The notes below the pieces were generated by a model. That model worked only from the letters and a program-made list of their open reading frames with translations. It did no database searches and had not been told where the DNA came from. Of a stretch of 64,000 bases of DNA, positions 1 to 12,083 are shown piece after piece. The stretch's first letter is position 1; the number at the start of each line of letters is the position of its first letter. Source of the stretch: Sistotremastrum niveocremeum HHB9708 (lineage: Eukaryota; Basidiomycota; Agaricomycetes; Sistotremastrales; Sistotremastraceae); NCBI GenBank assembly GCA_001630475.1, contig KV419433.1, forward strand, positions 178,686 through 242,685. Direction: 5' to 3'. The translations under genes and the position numbers were made by a program.

Positions 1-600
1 GTCCATTCGGCGGATAGTGAACATAGGAGTATGTAAGCGAAATCTCGATCGGATAGATCGTCGCCCATATTATGTAAAGTCATCCGTAATGAATTAAAAA
101 GAGCGATATGCTCACGGAGATCGAATCCGTTAGCCGCTTCGGTACGATACAATCTCTTTCGCGCATCTAGAACCCCCAAAACTCCGTGCGGCTCATGGAT
201 AGTTCTCAGTGTATCCCACATGGCCTTAGCGGTATCATCCCGGACGGTATGAAGACTTTGTTCGTCCGAGATCGACAGCTCGATCCTAGTCCGGGCCTTA
301 CGATCTCCGGCATGCCAAGCCGCGATCGCTAGATTCTCGGCAGGGGTCGGAGTAGTAGGAACTAAGATACCCGGCAATGGTGCCGAGCCGTCAATATATT
401 TGAATAGATCTAATTCACTCAATACAGCCGACATCCGGCGTTTCCACGCTGCCCAATTAGGTCCGGTAAGGACCTGGATCTTGAACATGCCCGAGGTTGA
501 CGTCTCGAGGGCCATAGTGATCTCGGTTATCGGGTATGCGTGGGAAAGTGATTATATATATTCGTTTGAGGATTATAGCTTAGCCAGGGCTCATAACCTG
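1..600 (-). mobile_element. Ty1/copia-type LTR retrotransposon fossil, gag end
   Basis: Read on the minus strand, roughly 510 down to 1 encodes a copia-type Gag N-terminal region (UBN2/DUF4219-like): a 'NWAAWKRRM' type opening, then 'DLFKYIDG', then 'AMWDTLRTIH'. At about 587-600 the plus strand carries the anticodon arm of initiator tRNA-Met ('GGCTCATAACC'), so the minus strand has a primer-binding site for the half-tRNA used by copia elements. The element runs off the left edge, so pol is not visible. It is a partial copy in this window; whether it is whole cannot be judged. Family identification is by eye from the Gag motifs and the primer site. Age cannot be estimated without the second LTR. 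Confidence 0.75.
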
Positions 601-1000
601 TTGTTTCGCAGTGTTACGGCAAGATATAAAAGTGTATTTAGACCCTATATACGCGTTCTATATATACAAATTTAATCTATATTTTATCCTATTATTATAA
701 TGGCTACTTAGCGTTACCGAGCGATAACCGAAACGGCCTCCACCGCGATCCCGAGCGGTGACAGGGGGTTCGCTAGAGGATCCGCCGATTCACCTTATAT
801 GGTCTTGGGGCTCGGCTAGACTTCTCCCGCTCGGCCATCGGCCTCTGTACCGTCATATTCCCACACTCACTACCGCTGGCTTCGCAGTAATCTCTTCCTA
901 CTCAGACTTATTTGGACTACTGTCAGCCGGGAGCTCACACGCAGTCATTGGATGGCCTTTAGTTTCGAGATGGACTACTTGATTTCCGCTTTTCAATAGC
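599..1000 (-). repeat. Probable 5' LTR of the copia fossil, outer end not found
   Basis: Immediately outside the primer-binding site the plus strand reads TGTTGTTTCG, the expected reverse-complemented LTR terminus (...CAACA next to the primer site). An AT-rich stretch at about 625-705 with TATA-like runs fits an LTR promoter read on the minus strand. The other LTR end is not identified: no clear partner terminus or target-site duplication was seen before the SDR gene at 1064, so the right limit given is a guess. The stretch also holds the promoter of that gene. Confidence 0.4.
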
Positions 1001-1063
1001 GCAGGTCATGAGCAGGCCATATTGTTTGTTTGTTTGGACATCCAGTCCTCGACTTCGACTGCC

Positions 1064-2397
1064 ATGGGACGCTACAGCCTTCTCGGTAAGTTCATCGTCA
1101 CCTATGCTCCATCTCCTGAGACAAGCCGCTTGCCCTACAGGGTTCTTTAAGGATCAATTCGCGTCACTACCTACCATCGAGAGCATCTCGAAAGATATTA
1201 CTGGGAAGACCGTGATCATAACAGGCGCTAACAGCGGATTAGGTCTTGAAGGTGACACGGTTTATGAATCTGGCCCGCCATTTGCGCTAAACGGATGACT
1301 AGCTGCTCGACATTTTGCTACGATGAACCCCGCTCGCCTCATCTTAGGCTGCCGTTCTCCCAAAGCAGCGGAAGAGGCTGTCAAAGGTGCGTGTTGGGTG
1401 ACAGTCGAGGGACCTATCTGACAGCTTGTAATAGACATCCAACGAACGACTGGCTGTCAAAATGTGGAATATTGGCCTCTGGACCTATCGTCCTTCAAAT
1501 CGGTTTCCGCCTTTGCCGACCGTTTCGAGAAAGAAGGAGGAGGGAAGTTGGATATACTGGTCCAAAATGCGGGTATCGTGAGGCGGGAATACGTTCAGAC
1601 CAACGATGGCTATGAATCGATGTACGTAAGCATTGAGCTCGTTTAATTATCGTGCTATTGAAACTGACGTACCTTCGCAGTCTTCAGACCAATCATCTTT
1701 CATCGGCCTTTCTCACACTTCTGTTATTGCCGTCATTGTCCAAGGCCGAGTCTAGGGTCGTCTTTGTCACTTCTGAGCTACATCTCGTTGTCGAATCTCT
1801 CAAAGAGGCTGAGAGCCCCGATATCATCGAGAAGCTGAGTGACAAAGATCACTGCAGTCCTGATATAATGCGCTATCGATACTGCGTGACGAAAGGTACG
1901 CGTTCTGACGCGCACCCGCTCCATCATTCACCTAGTTCTTCCCAGCCCTGAACATCTTCTTTGTCCGAGCGTTAGCAGCGCGTCTGCCTTCTTATTCGAC
2001 GATCACCGTCAATGCGGTGACACCGGGATTGTGCCATTCCAAGGTGAATATGCCTTCGCATCACGTTTCACGAATCCGAAACCGATTTCTTTTGTCGTAG
2101 ATCACAAGAGATCTTAAAGGAATGGGTGCAGCGATTTACGAAGTATTTGTATATCTGTTTGCTCGGTCCACCGAGGCTGGCTCTCGAACCATAGTTCATG
2201 CCGCTCTGTCTGGAAGCCAAGAAAATATGCAAGCCAGATATCTGAACACATGTCATGTCGCCGAGGAGAGCGATTATATTCTCTCTGCGGAAGGAAAGAG
2301 AGTACAGGACAGATTATGGGAGGAGACTGTTGCTATTCTCAGGGAAAAGGATCGAAGGATTGCGAGTGTAGTATCCGATATACTGAAGACGCTGTGA
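1064..2397 (+). CDS. Short-chain dehydrogenase/reductase (SDR), retinol-dehydrogenase-like
   Basis: NAD(P)-dependent oxidoreductase of unknown substrate. The exons join in frame as 1064-1085, 1141-1251, 1303-1386, 1435-1621, 1681-1895, 1946-2043 and 2101-2397, giving 337 aa. The Rossmann motif TGANSGLG follows 'GKTVIITG'. A variant NAG motif reads QNAG, in place of the usual NNAG. The catalytic pair is Y-C-V-T-K (YxxxK). The C-terminus has the 'GSRTIVHAAL' and 'LWEETVAIL' segments usual in this SDR group. All six introns are 49-60 nt with GT..AG ends. The start is the ATG of a tiny 22-nt first exon that splices cleanly into 'GFFKDQF'. It lies beside the retrotransposon LTR and is tail-to-tail with eIF2D, 55 bp apart. 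A related SDR lies at 55972-57417. Family call is secure; substrate is unknown. Confidence 0.85.
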
Positions 2398-2452
2398 TGT
2401 GATAGTATATGTCGAAATTTAATCGTGGTGTTAGTAATGTTCTGCTACGCGA

Positions 2453-4827
2453 TTACTGGCTTTGAATCCACCTCTTCGATATTCCTTTCGCTTCCAACAG
2501 CTCCAGCACAATCTTCACCTGCTTCCCCTGAACAAGGACCTCCTTCCCTGCATTCTTCCCCGGTAAATCTGAAACTGAGCATAACCAGCGTCAGGACAAA
2601 GTTCCGAAAGAAGGCAAAGCCGAAATGCTTGAGGTACCTGAAGTCGATGAAGCACATTTGATTCGCAGTTCATCCGCCAACGCTGCAGGATCGATCTTCC
2701 ACGCTTCAAGACCCGTCGTCAAAGTACACGCCTTCCGCCCTTGACGCATCTTGACATCGATCTTGATCACCGGTGGTGACCCTTTCCTGCGTCTACGTCA
2801 GTTCGGTCTCGTAAGCTGACAATACGGAGCCTACTTGGGAGATGAGACTTCTTCGCCTGGGAACTTGATTTGATACCAAGGTTGCATCCCACGAATCAAG
2901 CGGTCAAGGATATCCTCTCGTTTGAGGTTATCTATCCATTCGTCTTTCGATAGGACTACCGATGCGAGGATTGGATCGAGCTTGATGAGATGTTGTTTTC
3001 GGGGATCGATCAGTTGGTCTTTATTGAGATTTATGTAAGTTTGCAGTGCCGCTCGGACTTCGGAATGAGTGTAAGATTTTGAAGTTCTGTCAGGGATATT
3101 TCAATTCGTGAAGGGACACGTAGCTTCGGGACCTACGATAGTTTGCATTCTTCGAAGAACTTGACGTTCGTCCCCTGCGGTTTCCAACATTCCACAACAT
3201 CAATGGCACCCGCAGCTTTCCCCGACTTCACCGCCTCTTCTTTCTCCTTCGCCTCCTTCTTCGCCGCCTTCTTATCCGCCTCTCCGACAGTCTTATACGG
3301 CTGATGCTCGGCTAAGGCAGAGTGCGTAGTGTCGAAGGATGTAAGATGTAATTCTCCTCGAATGTCTTTCGTCTTGATCAATCCTTCTTTCTCGAGTGAT
3401 TTCAGGAACGAAGTCAGCGTTTTGAAAGAAGAATGTTTGATATCGACGGGCGTTGTGGCTTCTTCGGTGCTGCTTAAAGACGAGGGAATGTATGCGGGGC
3501 GCGATGGAAGGAGGTGGGATGTGTAAAGCTGCGAGGCGGAGATTGGGAAAGAAGATTTGGGTAGGGAGGAAAGTGATGATGAGAGAGCCTGAAGGGCTGA
3601 AGTACGGAGAATAGCGGATACATCTAATCAGACGAAGGCAATATATTAGCCCATTGAAATGGAACAATGATGGAGGAACAGGAACCTTGTGGTGATAGAT
3701 CCGGCTGAGTGGGCAGGGTTGATGGTGAAGGCGACGGAGTCCGCGGTGGTTCTTCGACTCCACCACCTTCACGGAGGTCATCCCGCCCCTCGAAGTCATC
3801 CGTTCTATCTACAACTTCCGATGCAAGCTTCTCGATGGTTTGAGCCTCCGTATCAGCTTCGGCAGCCTTATCATCGCCTTGGTTCTCGTCCTTTCCCACA
3901 TCACTACCAGCCCGGCCAAAGGGAAGCCCTTCCGACGGAGGTTCTCTTTTCCCTCCTATAGACCAGAGATGGTCGCCATAAGCGTGCAGAACGTCGACCA
4001 CTTTGCCCTTGCTAGTATTCGTCAAGGATGACGAGGGGATCACCATCGATCCAACCGCAAGTGGGTAAGATAGTCTCACTCCCGATGACGTTGTCGTGTC
4101 AACGGATGATGGCGTAGAAGGAGTGATATATGCCGATATAGATACGATTTGAGATGATTCAAGATCCGGTGGATAGGTGATTACTTTAAAGGCGAATGAT
4201 TTGCTCAGTCTCAGAATGTTGAGTGACTGAACAGGGAACGTACCACCCGGTGCCATTAGGTCTGCACCTCCGGTCAGCTTCGGTATGACAGCTTGAGGGG
4301 TACTGATCGTCGGTATAAGATGTGGGCATTTCCATAATGTATAGACTGGCTGGGACGTCGCTTAGTCCATTCGGACTGCAGACGAAGCAGATGACTTGCC
4401 TGTCGGGATTATGAACTCGTCGTCTTTTGCCTTCCCAAAGGTGAAGAATAGTGGGTCGTATGGAGGTTTAGGAGAGAGGTATATGATCTATTGATAGTCA
4501 ATATGAGTTGAACACGTTTTGCTCAAGGCAACGTACTCCCGCTTCATCCGTATGTGATCTGAATTTGACGCTCAGTATCCCCTCTGGTACCAATATATCT
4601 CCCAGATTCACGTCGCCTTCTCCTGAGCTAGTCGAGTTGGGATTTTGATTGGAGCCAGGGCCTGAAGCTAGTTGTTCGATTGAAAATTGCTGCACGACTT
4701 TCTGTCGAAATTTCTTCCGATCCGAATTGCGGAGGGGGGCTGTAGTTCGCGTTAGCACAAATGGCCATTAAACGGATCTAGGTTAGCTACCTGATGTTTT
4801 GAGGTCTTGAAGTGGTTTCTTGAACAT
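2453..4827 (-). CDS. TMA64: Eukaryotic translation initiation factor 2D (ligatin/Tma64)
   Basis: eIF2D family: acts on 40S subunits in recycling and non-canonical Met-tRNA delivery. The N-terminus MFKKPLQDLKTS...PLRNSDRKKF is the typical eIF2D/MCT-1 start, with an intron after 'LKTS'. A PUA-like segment with GGADLMAPG follows (about 4250), then an acidic, Pro-rich linker. Next is a central winged-helix/SWIB-like region with 'LIKTKDIRGELHL', and finally a C-terminal SUI1 domain: 'MRQGRKACTLTTGLEAW', 'CASSTS', 'KEVLVQGKQVKIV', 'KGISKRWI'. A 63-nt intron interrupts SUI1 after CASSTS, and the stop is at 2453-2455. Several other introns interrupt the middle; not every boundary was resolved. The domain order matches a full-length family member. 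Confidence 0.88.
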
Positions 4828-5552
4828 GAAATCGGCGGCAGAGAACGTGGGCAGTCGTCTTCGGAAAGAGGCGCTCAGGTCGCGACGACAACGTCATGCT
4901 ACAAGATCTTCTTGAGAATAAATTGCAACAAAGTCTGATTTCTGGGCTATGGACCTGCTATTCATACAAGTTATTTTCTATCTATCTAGAGGACGGTGTG
5001 CTAAGCCGTGTTTTAGTTCCTTCACCTCCAATATCCTGGCTTCGTCTGGTTTAGTATCGTGTTCAAGTTTCAGTCCTGCCGAAAAAATTCATTTACATCT
5101 ACAGAGCGTCCATGGCAGCTCCCAACGATGAACGTCTGAATCACCGGGCCTCTGAGTAGGAGCTTGTCACCAGAGGAAGCAGTCTCAAGGTCTAAGACGA
5201 CTTGATAATCAGAGTATTGCAGACGCTGCGTCAAGACCATAAAATCCGAATAGGACAGGCGTGAAGCAGGTTACGGACGGAACAGAGACACAGTGTCGAT
5301 AGCTCTATCAGGAGCATATTAAAAGACGATCAGATAGTATTCGAAGATGTGCAGCTTGTAATCATGTCGCCGGGGTGGAGTCTTGGAGAAATGAAAATAA
5401 GATATATCAGGGTGAAAGTGGCAAAGATCGAACACAAGATAAGTGGTGAAATTACCAGCAGAGTGCTATCATCAAGAGAAGCAGTCTGGCGATGGTGGCA
5501 CCATATAAGAAACATATACTTTGTTCAGACGAAAACTCTCACCCTTTAATGA
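4828..5552. other. Intergenic, 0.7 kb
   Basis: Upstream of eIF2D and downstream of the PLAC8 gene. Only short open frames without family motifs are present. It presumably contains the eIF2D promoter; no specific element was recognised. Confidence 0.5.
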
Positions 5553-6132
5553 CTAGAGCCCTAAGCCCTCAGTTTCTTCCGCACCAATCTCCCTCGACTC
5601 TTGTGTCATTGCACAAGATAGACAACAACATGAAATACATAGATCACTCCAAGGCCCTCCTTCAATTCTATAACGCTCGCGAATACTTCTTCTCTGTGAC
5701 ATCTACAAGCGACATCAAAAATTCCTCGAAGACTTGATACCTCTGGCTTACGCACCTCGAGTAAACATCCACATCCAGTGCAGATCTGAGCAATAGCGAA
5801 GAGCGCAAAATCAGAATTAGCAATCTCGCCACCTCCCGGATTTCTCGTTCCGTAGAGAGTAAGGTGGTTGAACCGAGACCGTGTTTGGGCGTACGTCGCA
5901 CACGGAACCAGATACGCAACGACGCCTACAATATCACCTCTCAAGATTTGATAGAATAGTCATCCAAAAAGTACAGACAGGTCGCAAAGTCGTCGAAGCA
6001 GCCGAAAAGACCGTAATTCCATTGTCGTCTACCACGCTCGTTGAAAGCTAAGGCTTTCGGGTTGCGCGGGTCTTTCACGATGGTCATTTGAGGTAATGCA
6101 CTTGGCTGAGTTTCGGTGACATTCGTGCTCAT
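5553..6132 (-). CDS. PLAC8-family Cys-rich membrane protein
   Basis: PLAC8 domain protein (relatives: cornifelin, plant FCR/PCR metal-resistance proteins, fungal cell-size regulators). Three exons splice in frame to about 155 aa: MSTNVTETQ...NYGLFGCFDDFAT | CVVAYLVPCATYAQ...CTGCGCLLE | MSQRRSIRERYRI...CISCCCLSCAMTQESREI. The diagnostic marks are the GLFGCFDD(F)xTC opening, the CTGCGC middle and the C-terminal RxxIRxRYxIEG...C..CC..C....QExRE block. The hydrophobic Cys-rich stretches probably insert in a membrane. Introns use GTCTGT and GTGCGT donors with TTGTAG acceptors. The start is the ATG 35 codons before 'GRRQWNYGL'; an earlier in-frame ATG lies in what looks like the 5' UTR. Target ion or partner is unknown. 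Confidence 0.85.
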
Positions 6133-6422
6133 GATAGAGGATAACAAAGAGTTAGGTCCAGTACCGCCATTGAACGGACAGCCATGTTGGAGCTTGATCG
6201 ACAGCTCGTGATTAGTCAGCACCGTCAACCTATCCTATTCGGGTCCAGAATGTCACGTCTGCGTTATGTCACGCGCGAAAATCATGAGTCAAGCGCTTGT
6301 AGTCATCAACAACTTGGTGTTGCACTTTGGTATGTTGTAATCTCGAACTCTCAAATCCAGGTTTCATTCTTATATTCTGCTTTCAGCGAAAAGGCCAAGT
6401 TCAAAGAGACACTCTCTTCGGG

Positions 6423-7012
6423 ATGGACGACTCCAAGAAGGAGCCAAAGCTTGAGACTATAGTCCGAGTACTGAATAACCTCCCCACCAAAAAAGCAAGG
6501 AATCAGGACATGCTCCAGCAAGCTGTCAAAGGTGTAGGATATTCGTTCTATCAAGGAATCAAGAAAATGTGAGTACATTCCGCGTTGCATCTCAGAATAT
6601 GCACACAGCTAACGACCAATCTTGTCGATGATAATCAAGGCCGCACACCTCCCCTACGTACATCCTGTGGCATTCCACTCCACGGCCGAAGAAAGCGTTA
6701 AAAGAGGCTATGGATCGCTTGCTGGAACAGCCTCCTTGTGACAAAGACACTATTTTCGATGAAATGGCCAACGAGCAGTGGACTCGGGATTTGTGGCAGA
6801 CCATGGAGGGCATGTTACACACGGCTCTCTATACAAAACTGGTGCGCATATTAATGAATCCCTATCTCACTATCTACTGAAGAGTCAGCTAGGAAAAGCA
6901 GGTTAGGAAACAACCGAACTGGGCGAGGAAGCATGTCAGGAAGGAGGGCGGTAAGATCGCACAATCGCTTTTCGCTGATTCCGTCAGGTTGAAAACTATC
7001 ACTGAGGAGTAA
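6423..7012 (+). CDS. Conserved-looking short protein of unknown function
   Basis: Not recognised. Three exons join in frame: MDDSKKEPKLETIVRVLNNL...QGIKK | MPHTSPTYILWHSTPRPKKAL...MLHTALYTKL | VRKQPNWARKHVRKE...LKTITEE, then TAA at 7010-7012. Introns have GTGAGT and GTGCGC donors and AAG/CAG acceptors. The protein is about 140 aa, Lys-rich, with an aromatic centre (WHSTPRP, EQWTRDLWQTMEG) and no signal peptide or membrane segment. A possible intron ends in TTTCAG at about 6385, so a 5' exon could exist, but no in-frame ATG model upstream was convincing. It points toward the bisphosphate nucleotidase gene, tail to tail. Confidence 0.55.
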
Positions 7013-7487
7013 AGCCGTGCCAGCTCCCCTCCATGAAAGTCCGGTATTCGAGTCGTTTTTATCTCAGCCGATCAACCCGATATTAACGCTGGTGGTACGG
7101 GCTGCAGATAAAGCTTGAGACAAAGGCGTCGTCCGACATCTCGATCGGATGTAAGGTTTTGAGGTTTTCCATTGTGTTGATGACAATCGTGATAATATTG
7201 AGCCTGTGGGGTGATGTGGCGCTATCGATGTGATTTAGCGTAAAAACTTGAACGAAGGCGATGCAATCCCCCAATACAGATGGTCAACGAGAAATGAACC
7301 TCAATACAAAAGTTCATAGCATCCGAATCCTGTTCAGACAGTCGATTGACCCGATCGCGATTATGAGACATGATGGAACTCAATATCCGCCTTCATAACC
7401 AGAGATATCGCAGCCCTCTTCCAGCCTTTACAGCTTTGTCTGAACAATACACAATGACAATGGGAACTATTAGAGATACATTTTGGT
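7013..7487. other. Convergent 3' intergenic region
   Basis: 475 bp between two stop codons facing each other. Nothing beyond presumed 3' UTRs is seen. Confidence 0.5.
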
Positions 7488-8766
7488 TCAAACCTTCTGT
7501 TCATTCACTTGCTTGATAGCAGCGATTATCAACGGGTGGACATCCGCTCCAGCAGCCACAATACCGAAGTTCTCTCCCAACGTCCGCCCCAAACCAAAAT
7601 CGAGAGGCGCTCCCCTCCCGTCAGTGATCATCCCACCTGCTTCGGTGACAAGTAGCGACCCCGACGCATGGTCCTATTCGCCCGATCAGACATCGACGAC
7701 AGGTTGGGCGCTGGTTGGGAGACGTACCCAAATTTTCTCTTTGTATCCGACGCCCGTCGGCATCCGCAGATATGCACCTCCATCTCCTCTGGCAAGTGCA
7801 CAATATTTAGCTTGTGAATCCATTCGCGTCGGAGGCTTCGTAATTCCAAGGGTAGATGATACGCGATCATTGAAGGAATGAGATGAGTGGGCTGCTTCAA
7901 CGGATTCAAGGAATGAAAGCTCAGAGATTGATAGTCGGGGGAGTTGAAGCGGTTTGGGATCGCCCAGCGTTAGAGTACGCTAATGGATTTGAATTGAGCA
8001 AAAGCGCAGATGCGGAGAAGAAGTGAGGTACCTGTTCAGCGCCTTGTCCTCTCACTGCTACAAAGATGGATCCACGGGGTCCATCTGGTTTACTGAGATC
8101 GTGAGGAAGGTTCGGACATCCCATCACGCCGAGTTCGACCCTCGAGTTGACGATCAAGGCGAGACAGACAGCATATTGTTCTCCTCGCAAGAACCCTTTC
8201 GTGCCATCAATTGGATCAAGCGTCCACATTCCTTATATTCATACGTTATTCCCGAAGATGACGACGTGCATAGATGAGATGGGACGTACGACCTGTTGCG
8301 CCACCTGCATGATTTCCACGATCAATAGCGTTCAATAACTCCTCCGTCGTCCTCTCTCGTCCAGGACCAAGTCCCCAGTCTGCCACGTCCCCATAAGCCA
8401 GATCCGCTGTCAAAGCCTCATTAGCCAAGTCTGTTATCCGCTTCCTCAGCGTCTGGGCCGTCTCCGAGGTTCCCGATTTCAGATCAGATGCATCCTCTTC
8501 GCCGACGATGGGGTCATCAGGGAATGCACGAGATAATATTGTGTTCACGACTGCCTGAGCAGAATAATCGCCAACTATGGATCGTCGTGGATCAGTTTAT
8601 GAGCGTCATAGAAAATAATATAATATTCACCAGTCACCGGAGACTTATCGTCTTTTGTCACAGTCTCATTTTTAACAAGCTTATTGAAGACAGACGAGGT
8701 TAATCGGCAGGCTCTAGCAACAGCAGACAGTGCGACTTGTCGTTCCAAAGAAAATGCTAGCGACAT
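7488..8766 (-). CDS. MET22: 3'(2'),5'-bisphosphate nucleotidase (Hal2/Met22 type)
   Basis: Mg-dependent, Li/Na-sensitive phosphatase that removes PAP formed during sulfate assimilation; inositol-monophosphatase superfamily. It reads MSLAFSLERQVALSAVARAC, then KDDKSPVT (substrate/metal loop), then PIVGEEDASDL (first metal ligands), then the hallmark WTLDPIDGTKGFLRG. The C-terminal 'DHASGSLLVTEAGGMITD' and 'NFGIVAAG' segments are typical family signatures, and it ends in VNEQKV. The intron before DHASG (about 52 nt) and those flanking the DPIDGTK exon restore a single frame. Length is about 370 aa, as usual for the family. The start at 8766 was chosen because the longer frame upstream is an Arg-rich run with no family counterpart. 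All key metal-binding residues are present. Confidence 0.88.
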
Positions 8767-9374
8767 CGTCAAGCGTCGGCGCAAGCGTCGGCGTCGGCGC
8801 ACTGCAAGGCAAGTTCCCGATACCGATTCCGAAATGTTCCCACGCAAATTGAGCATAAGTAGCGGAGTCTCAACGTCTTTCTCTCTTTGATTCTTCCACA
8901 ATCATAATCGCCTATGATGAGAAACAAGCAGCGAGATGAGGCTCGTTGCCCCTTCGTAGGGCGACGATGCTATGCTATCGCTCGTTCGGCACCATACCTT
9001 GTTACATCCAAAGGGACGGGCTTAATACTTCTGATGGCGTTCATTGTGGATGTGGAAGACGATTTGCTGTGTGTAGAAATTCGGATAGTTGTCTTGCGTC
9101 TTGTAACACGTTGTCTTCGTCGTACTGCAATCGCATTGGTTCTCGTCGCTTTCGTCAAAGAAATGGCTCGGTGTACCCACACATGTATTTTGGCCACCGC
9201 CCAACTGTACAGTTTATCCTGAAAACGTTCCCACGCTCATCACCGCGGGAGCTAGTCTAATCCATCAAGTACTTATTTGCAGCGAAGTCCGGAATAAAAT
9301 AAGAGCCTCTATGAATCGTGGTAAACGGATATGTATGATGTGTATTTCTACACGCCAACTCGTGAGAGCGGTTA
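8767..9374. other. Intergenic, 0.6 kb
   Basis: Promoter side of the bisphosphate nucleotidase gene and 3' side of the coiled-coil gene. The 8767-8805 stretch has four close copies of a GCGTCGGCG-type motif just upstream of the ATG. Open frames here carry no recognisable motif. Confidence 0.4.
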
Positions 9375-10159
9375 CTATGCAGGGATCCCCAAGAAGGATC
9401 TCAACGTATCTCTCTTCGCAGTGATATCTCCGCTAATAGGAATACCGTACTCAACCATAATCGTTTCATAGCGCTCTCCTTCGATCGATGTCAGACCGGA
9501 AGATAATTCAAGAAATTGAATGGGACCCACTGGTGAGGTGCTCAAACTCCCCCTTCGTGTTTGGGAAATTCTTGGGCGTCTTTCCGGAGGCTGTAGGTGG
9601 GGCTTTGATTGGATTTGGGCCTTTGGAGGCAGTTGCGTTGTGGAGTCGAGCAGGCAATCGTTGTTGACTATAGTACCATGCAAAATGACCGTTGGTGAGG
9701 CACTATCTCAGAATAGGAGTCGATAAACATAGACACACTCGAGGTTAAAAGCTTTGATCTGGTCGTCCAATCTTTTCTCGAACCTCTCCGGACCTTCCCG
9801 TGTTTGTTGGACGAGAGCTTTCAGCTCGTTGAACTCTTCGTGAAGTCTGTCTTGTTGTCTTTCGATCGACTCCAATCGAGCGATGACTTCGACAAGGGTA
9901 GACTCGTTTGCGACAGCTGACATAGCAGGGATCATAGCGACCGCTTGAGATGCAGCCTGAACCTGCTCAGCCATTGCAGCGAATGAAGCTGATACGCGAT
10001 GCTGAAGCATTGTTAGTCCAATGCGTACTTTTATATTGAAGTATACGAGCTTACCTGCCAGGAAGGGGCTTGCATATGTCCCATTTCGCTGCTCATTGTA
10101 AATGAAGATTGAAGGGAGGAGGAAGAGCCAGAGACGTTCGAGGGTGGTTGTTCCGACAT
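9375..10159 (-). CDS. Coiled-coil protein of unknown function
   Basis: Not assignable to a named family. Exon 1 reads MSEQPPSNVSGSSSSLQSSF...QAPSWQ, and a GTAAGC..CTTCAG intron leads into HRVSASFAAMAEQVQAASQ. A long amphipathic helix follows (EVIARLESIERQQDRLHEEF...LVQQTREGPERFEKRLDDQIKAFNLE), a strong coiled-coil candidate of roughly 70 residues. A further intron leads to a basic Pro/Arg linker (PPERRPRISQTRRGS) and a compact C-terminus ending RDTLRSFLGIPA. There is no signal peptide or membrane segment. The pattern suggests an oligomeric scaffold or adaptor, but that is inference. Confidence 0.65.
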
Positions 10160-12083
10160 GATGGATTGAAAGACCTCTCTAATGGGGCGGCGCGGCACCC
10201 CCTCTGGCCTCTGATAGCAACGCTAGAATGTGAGAACGTTTAGGCTGTTCGGCTGTTCATGGGTGAGTGAGAAACGTGTGGGAAGGAAAGACTGGAAATT
10301 TGGTGTGGGTGAACGGGAGTGTGTCAGGGCGACGTTTCGGGTTGGAGCATAGCGGAAGATTATTCACAAGCGGTTCTGGATAGGGCGCTCAACGTGCGAC
10401 CATTGTTATGATATCCTCTGATACTGTAGTATCCCCTCTTGTTGCTGATTGCGCGATCTTGAGGTCCATATGCCGGATAAGAAAGCGTGGAATTATTCGT
10501 GACGTCCTTCATTCTCACGAATCGACGAATCGTGAAATGATGTCGTGGTAATGGTCGGAATGGTAAACAGACAAGCGTTGATAGGAAAGGTTATTCTCTG
10601 TTACGCGCCGGACTGCGATCTTGGTTTGAAGGGTCCGAAGAACGTTCCTCTGGAGGTGCGGCTGCGCCGAATCTTGGGCGTTGCAGCCATCCAGTCGGGG
10701 ACAATTAAATTCTAAATTTGAGTGCCGTAGGTCAGCAGGCAGACGTAAATCGAGGTAGGCTCTATGCCGTCTGATCGAGTGTATTCAACAACCTGTAATT
10801 CGCTGTCAAATTCAGTAACTGCATTACGATAAGTGACACGCACCATGTTTGTCCTTGTTTGCAGACTCCGAACGAGGAGAAATTAGGCTCGCTCTGTTTG
10901 CGCATTGTTTGGCCAGCTCTCACCGAACGGCCCCCGAGAGGCAATTTGTGGTGTAATGTCCAGTATATTCCTGCATTTCGCAGTCTGACTGATCTTTGTG
11001 CTTTACGTTCAGTTTTTCCGTGACATCAAATGATAGGAACCACCTTCACCGCCCGTCCCGCGGGCCCGATAATGGCCTGGGACAGACTGGGAAATTGCTG
11101 GACTAGCCACATCGCACTCCGATCGAGCGAATCGACTCCGTAACATTACCTGTGATACCTCAAATCATTACCTCTCCAGTCCCATCTACATAGCACCCCA
11201 GTCTGCCTCGACCGATATTTCCGGATTTTGAAGCGTTACCGTGGGTTCATCCCCATGCATAAACCCATAAGACAATGCACCCGAGTCATTGATCTCTGAT
11301 CCCGGACGCGCTTCGAGGAAGTCGAACGTCCGTTTTTGCGCGGAGGCACATTGGGATCAAGTTTGTCTCGGGGCTTGATTACTGGAATCGAATCGGCTGT
11401 GTAACATGATCTATTCAACGGCCTAAGGTGGAGGCTAGACTGGGCTGGAATCTGCTGTAACCCCTGGGTTTAACTGGGACCGCACTGTGAGATTCGTTCC
11501 TTGGACCAATAATCATCGATCATCAATTATGTGTTCGCCCCGTCTTCTGGATAACCACCTCCGAATATCAAGTTCTCGAGGATAGTAGGTGTACCTTGTG
11601 TACGAAAAGCACGTAGTGACGTTTTCAAGCTTGGTTATAGGTTCTTCATTTTCGTGCGAGAGAAAGTTTTCCTTTTCACCACAAGGTCCAACCCCCTTCG
11701 ACAGTGCACTCCTCGTGCTGCGAATTACACGGCATCGTGAAGCTACTAGATGCGAAGCTTACTTGACTATCTCCCCGATGTCAAGGATTCTAGATGGTTT
11801 GGAGATGTTGTGGTGGCCGCTCGATTATCTAGGAGCCCTTCACCGATGAACCTCTGTGTAACATGAGGTTGAATATCACGCCAATCCTTCGGACTTAGGT
11901 AAGATGCCTAGTATGTTTTCAAGTATCATTCTGCTTCAGACACTGAATCAAATGCACGATAAAGGGCGGGAACTAAATGTGTCTCTGCATAAAGCGGACT
12001 ATTATCTTCATCGATTCTACAGTACCCTCAGGCTCGACCATGTCTCAATATTCTGCCTGAAGACGTGACGAACTGCTGTCCAC
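10160..12083. other. Intergenic, 1.9 kb, no gene recognised
   Basis: Lies upstream of the coiled-coil gene and downstream of the first secreted-protein gene. Open frames are short and lack motifs or plausible splice chains. No tRNA, terminal repeats or tandem repeats were seen. Confidence 0.4.

Noticed and set aside
3293-3799. 168-codon minus-strand frame inside eIF2D
   Set aside because: Shadow of the eIF2D coding exons in another frame; no motif.
8575-8901. N-terminal extension of the bisphosphate nucleotidase (Arg-rich)
   Set aside because: The added residues are low-complexity Arg repeats from a GCGTCGGCG repeat and have no counterpart in the family; MSLAF is the natural start.
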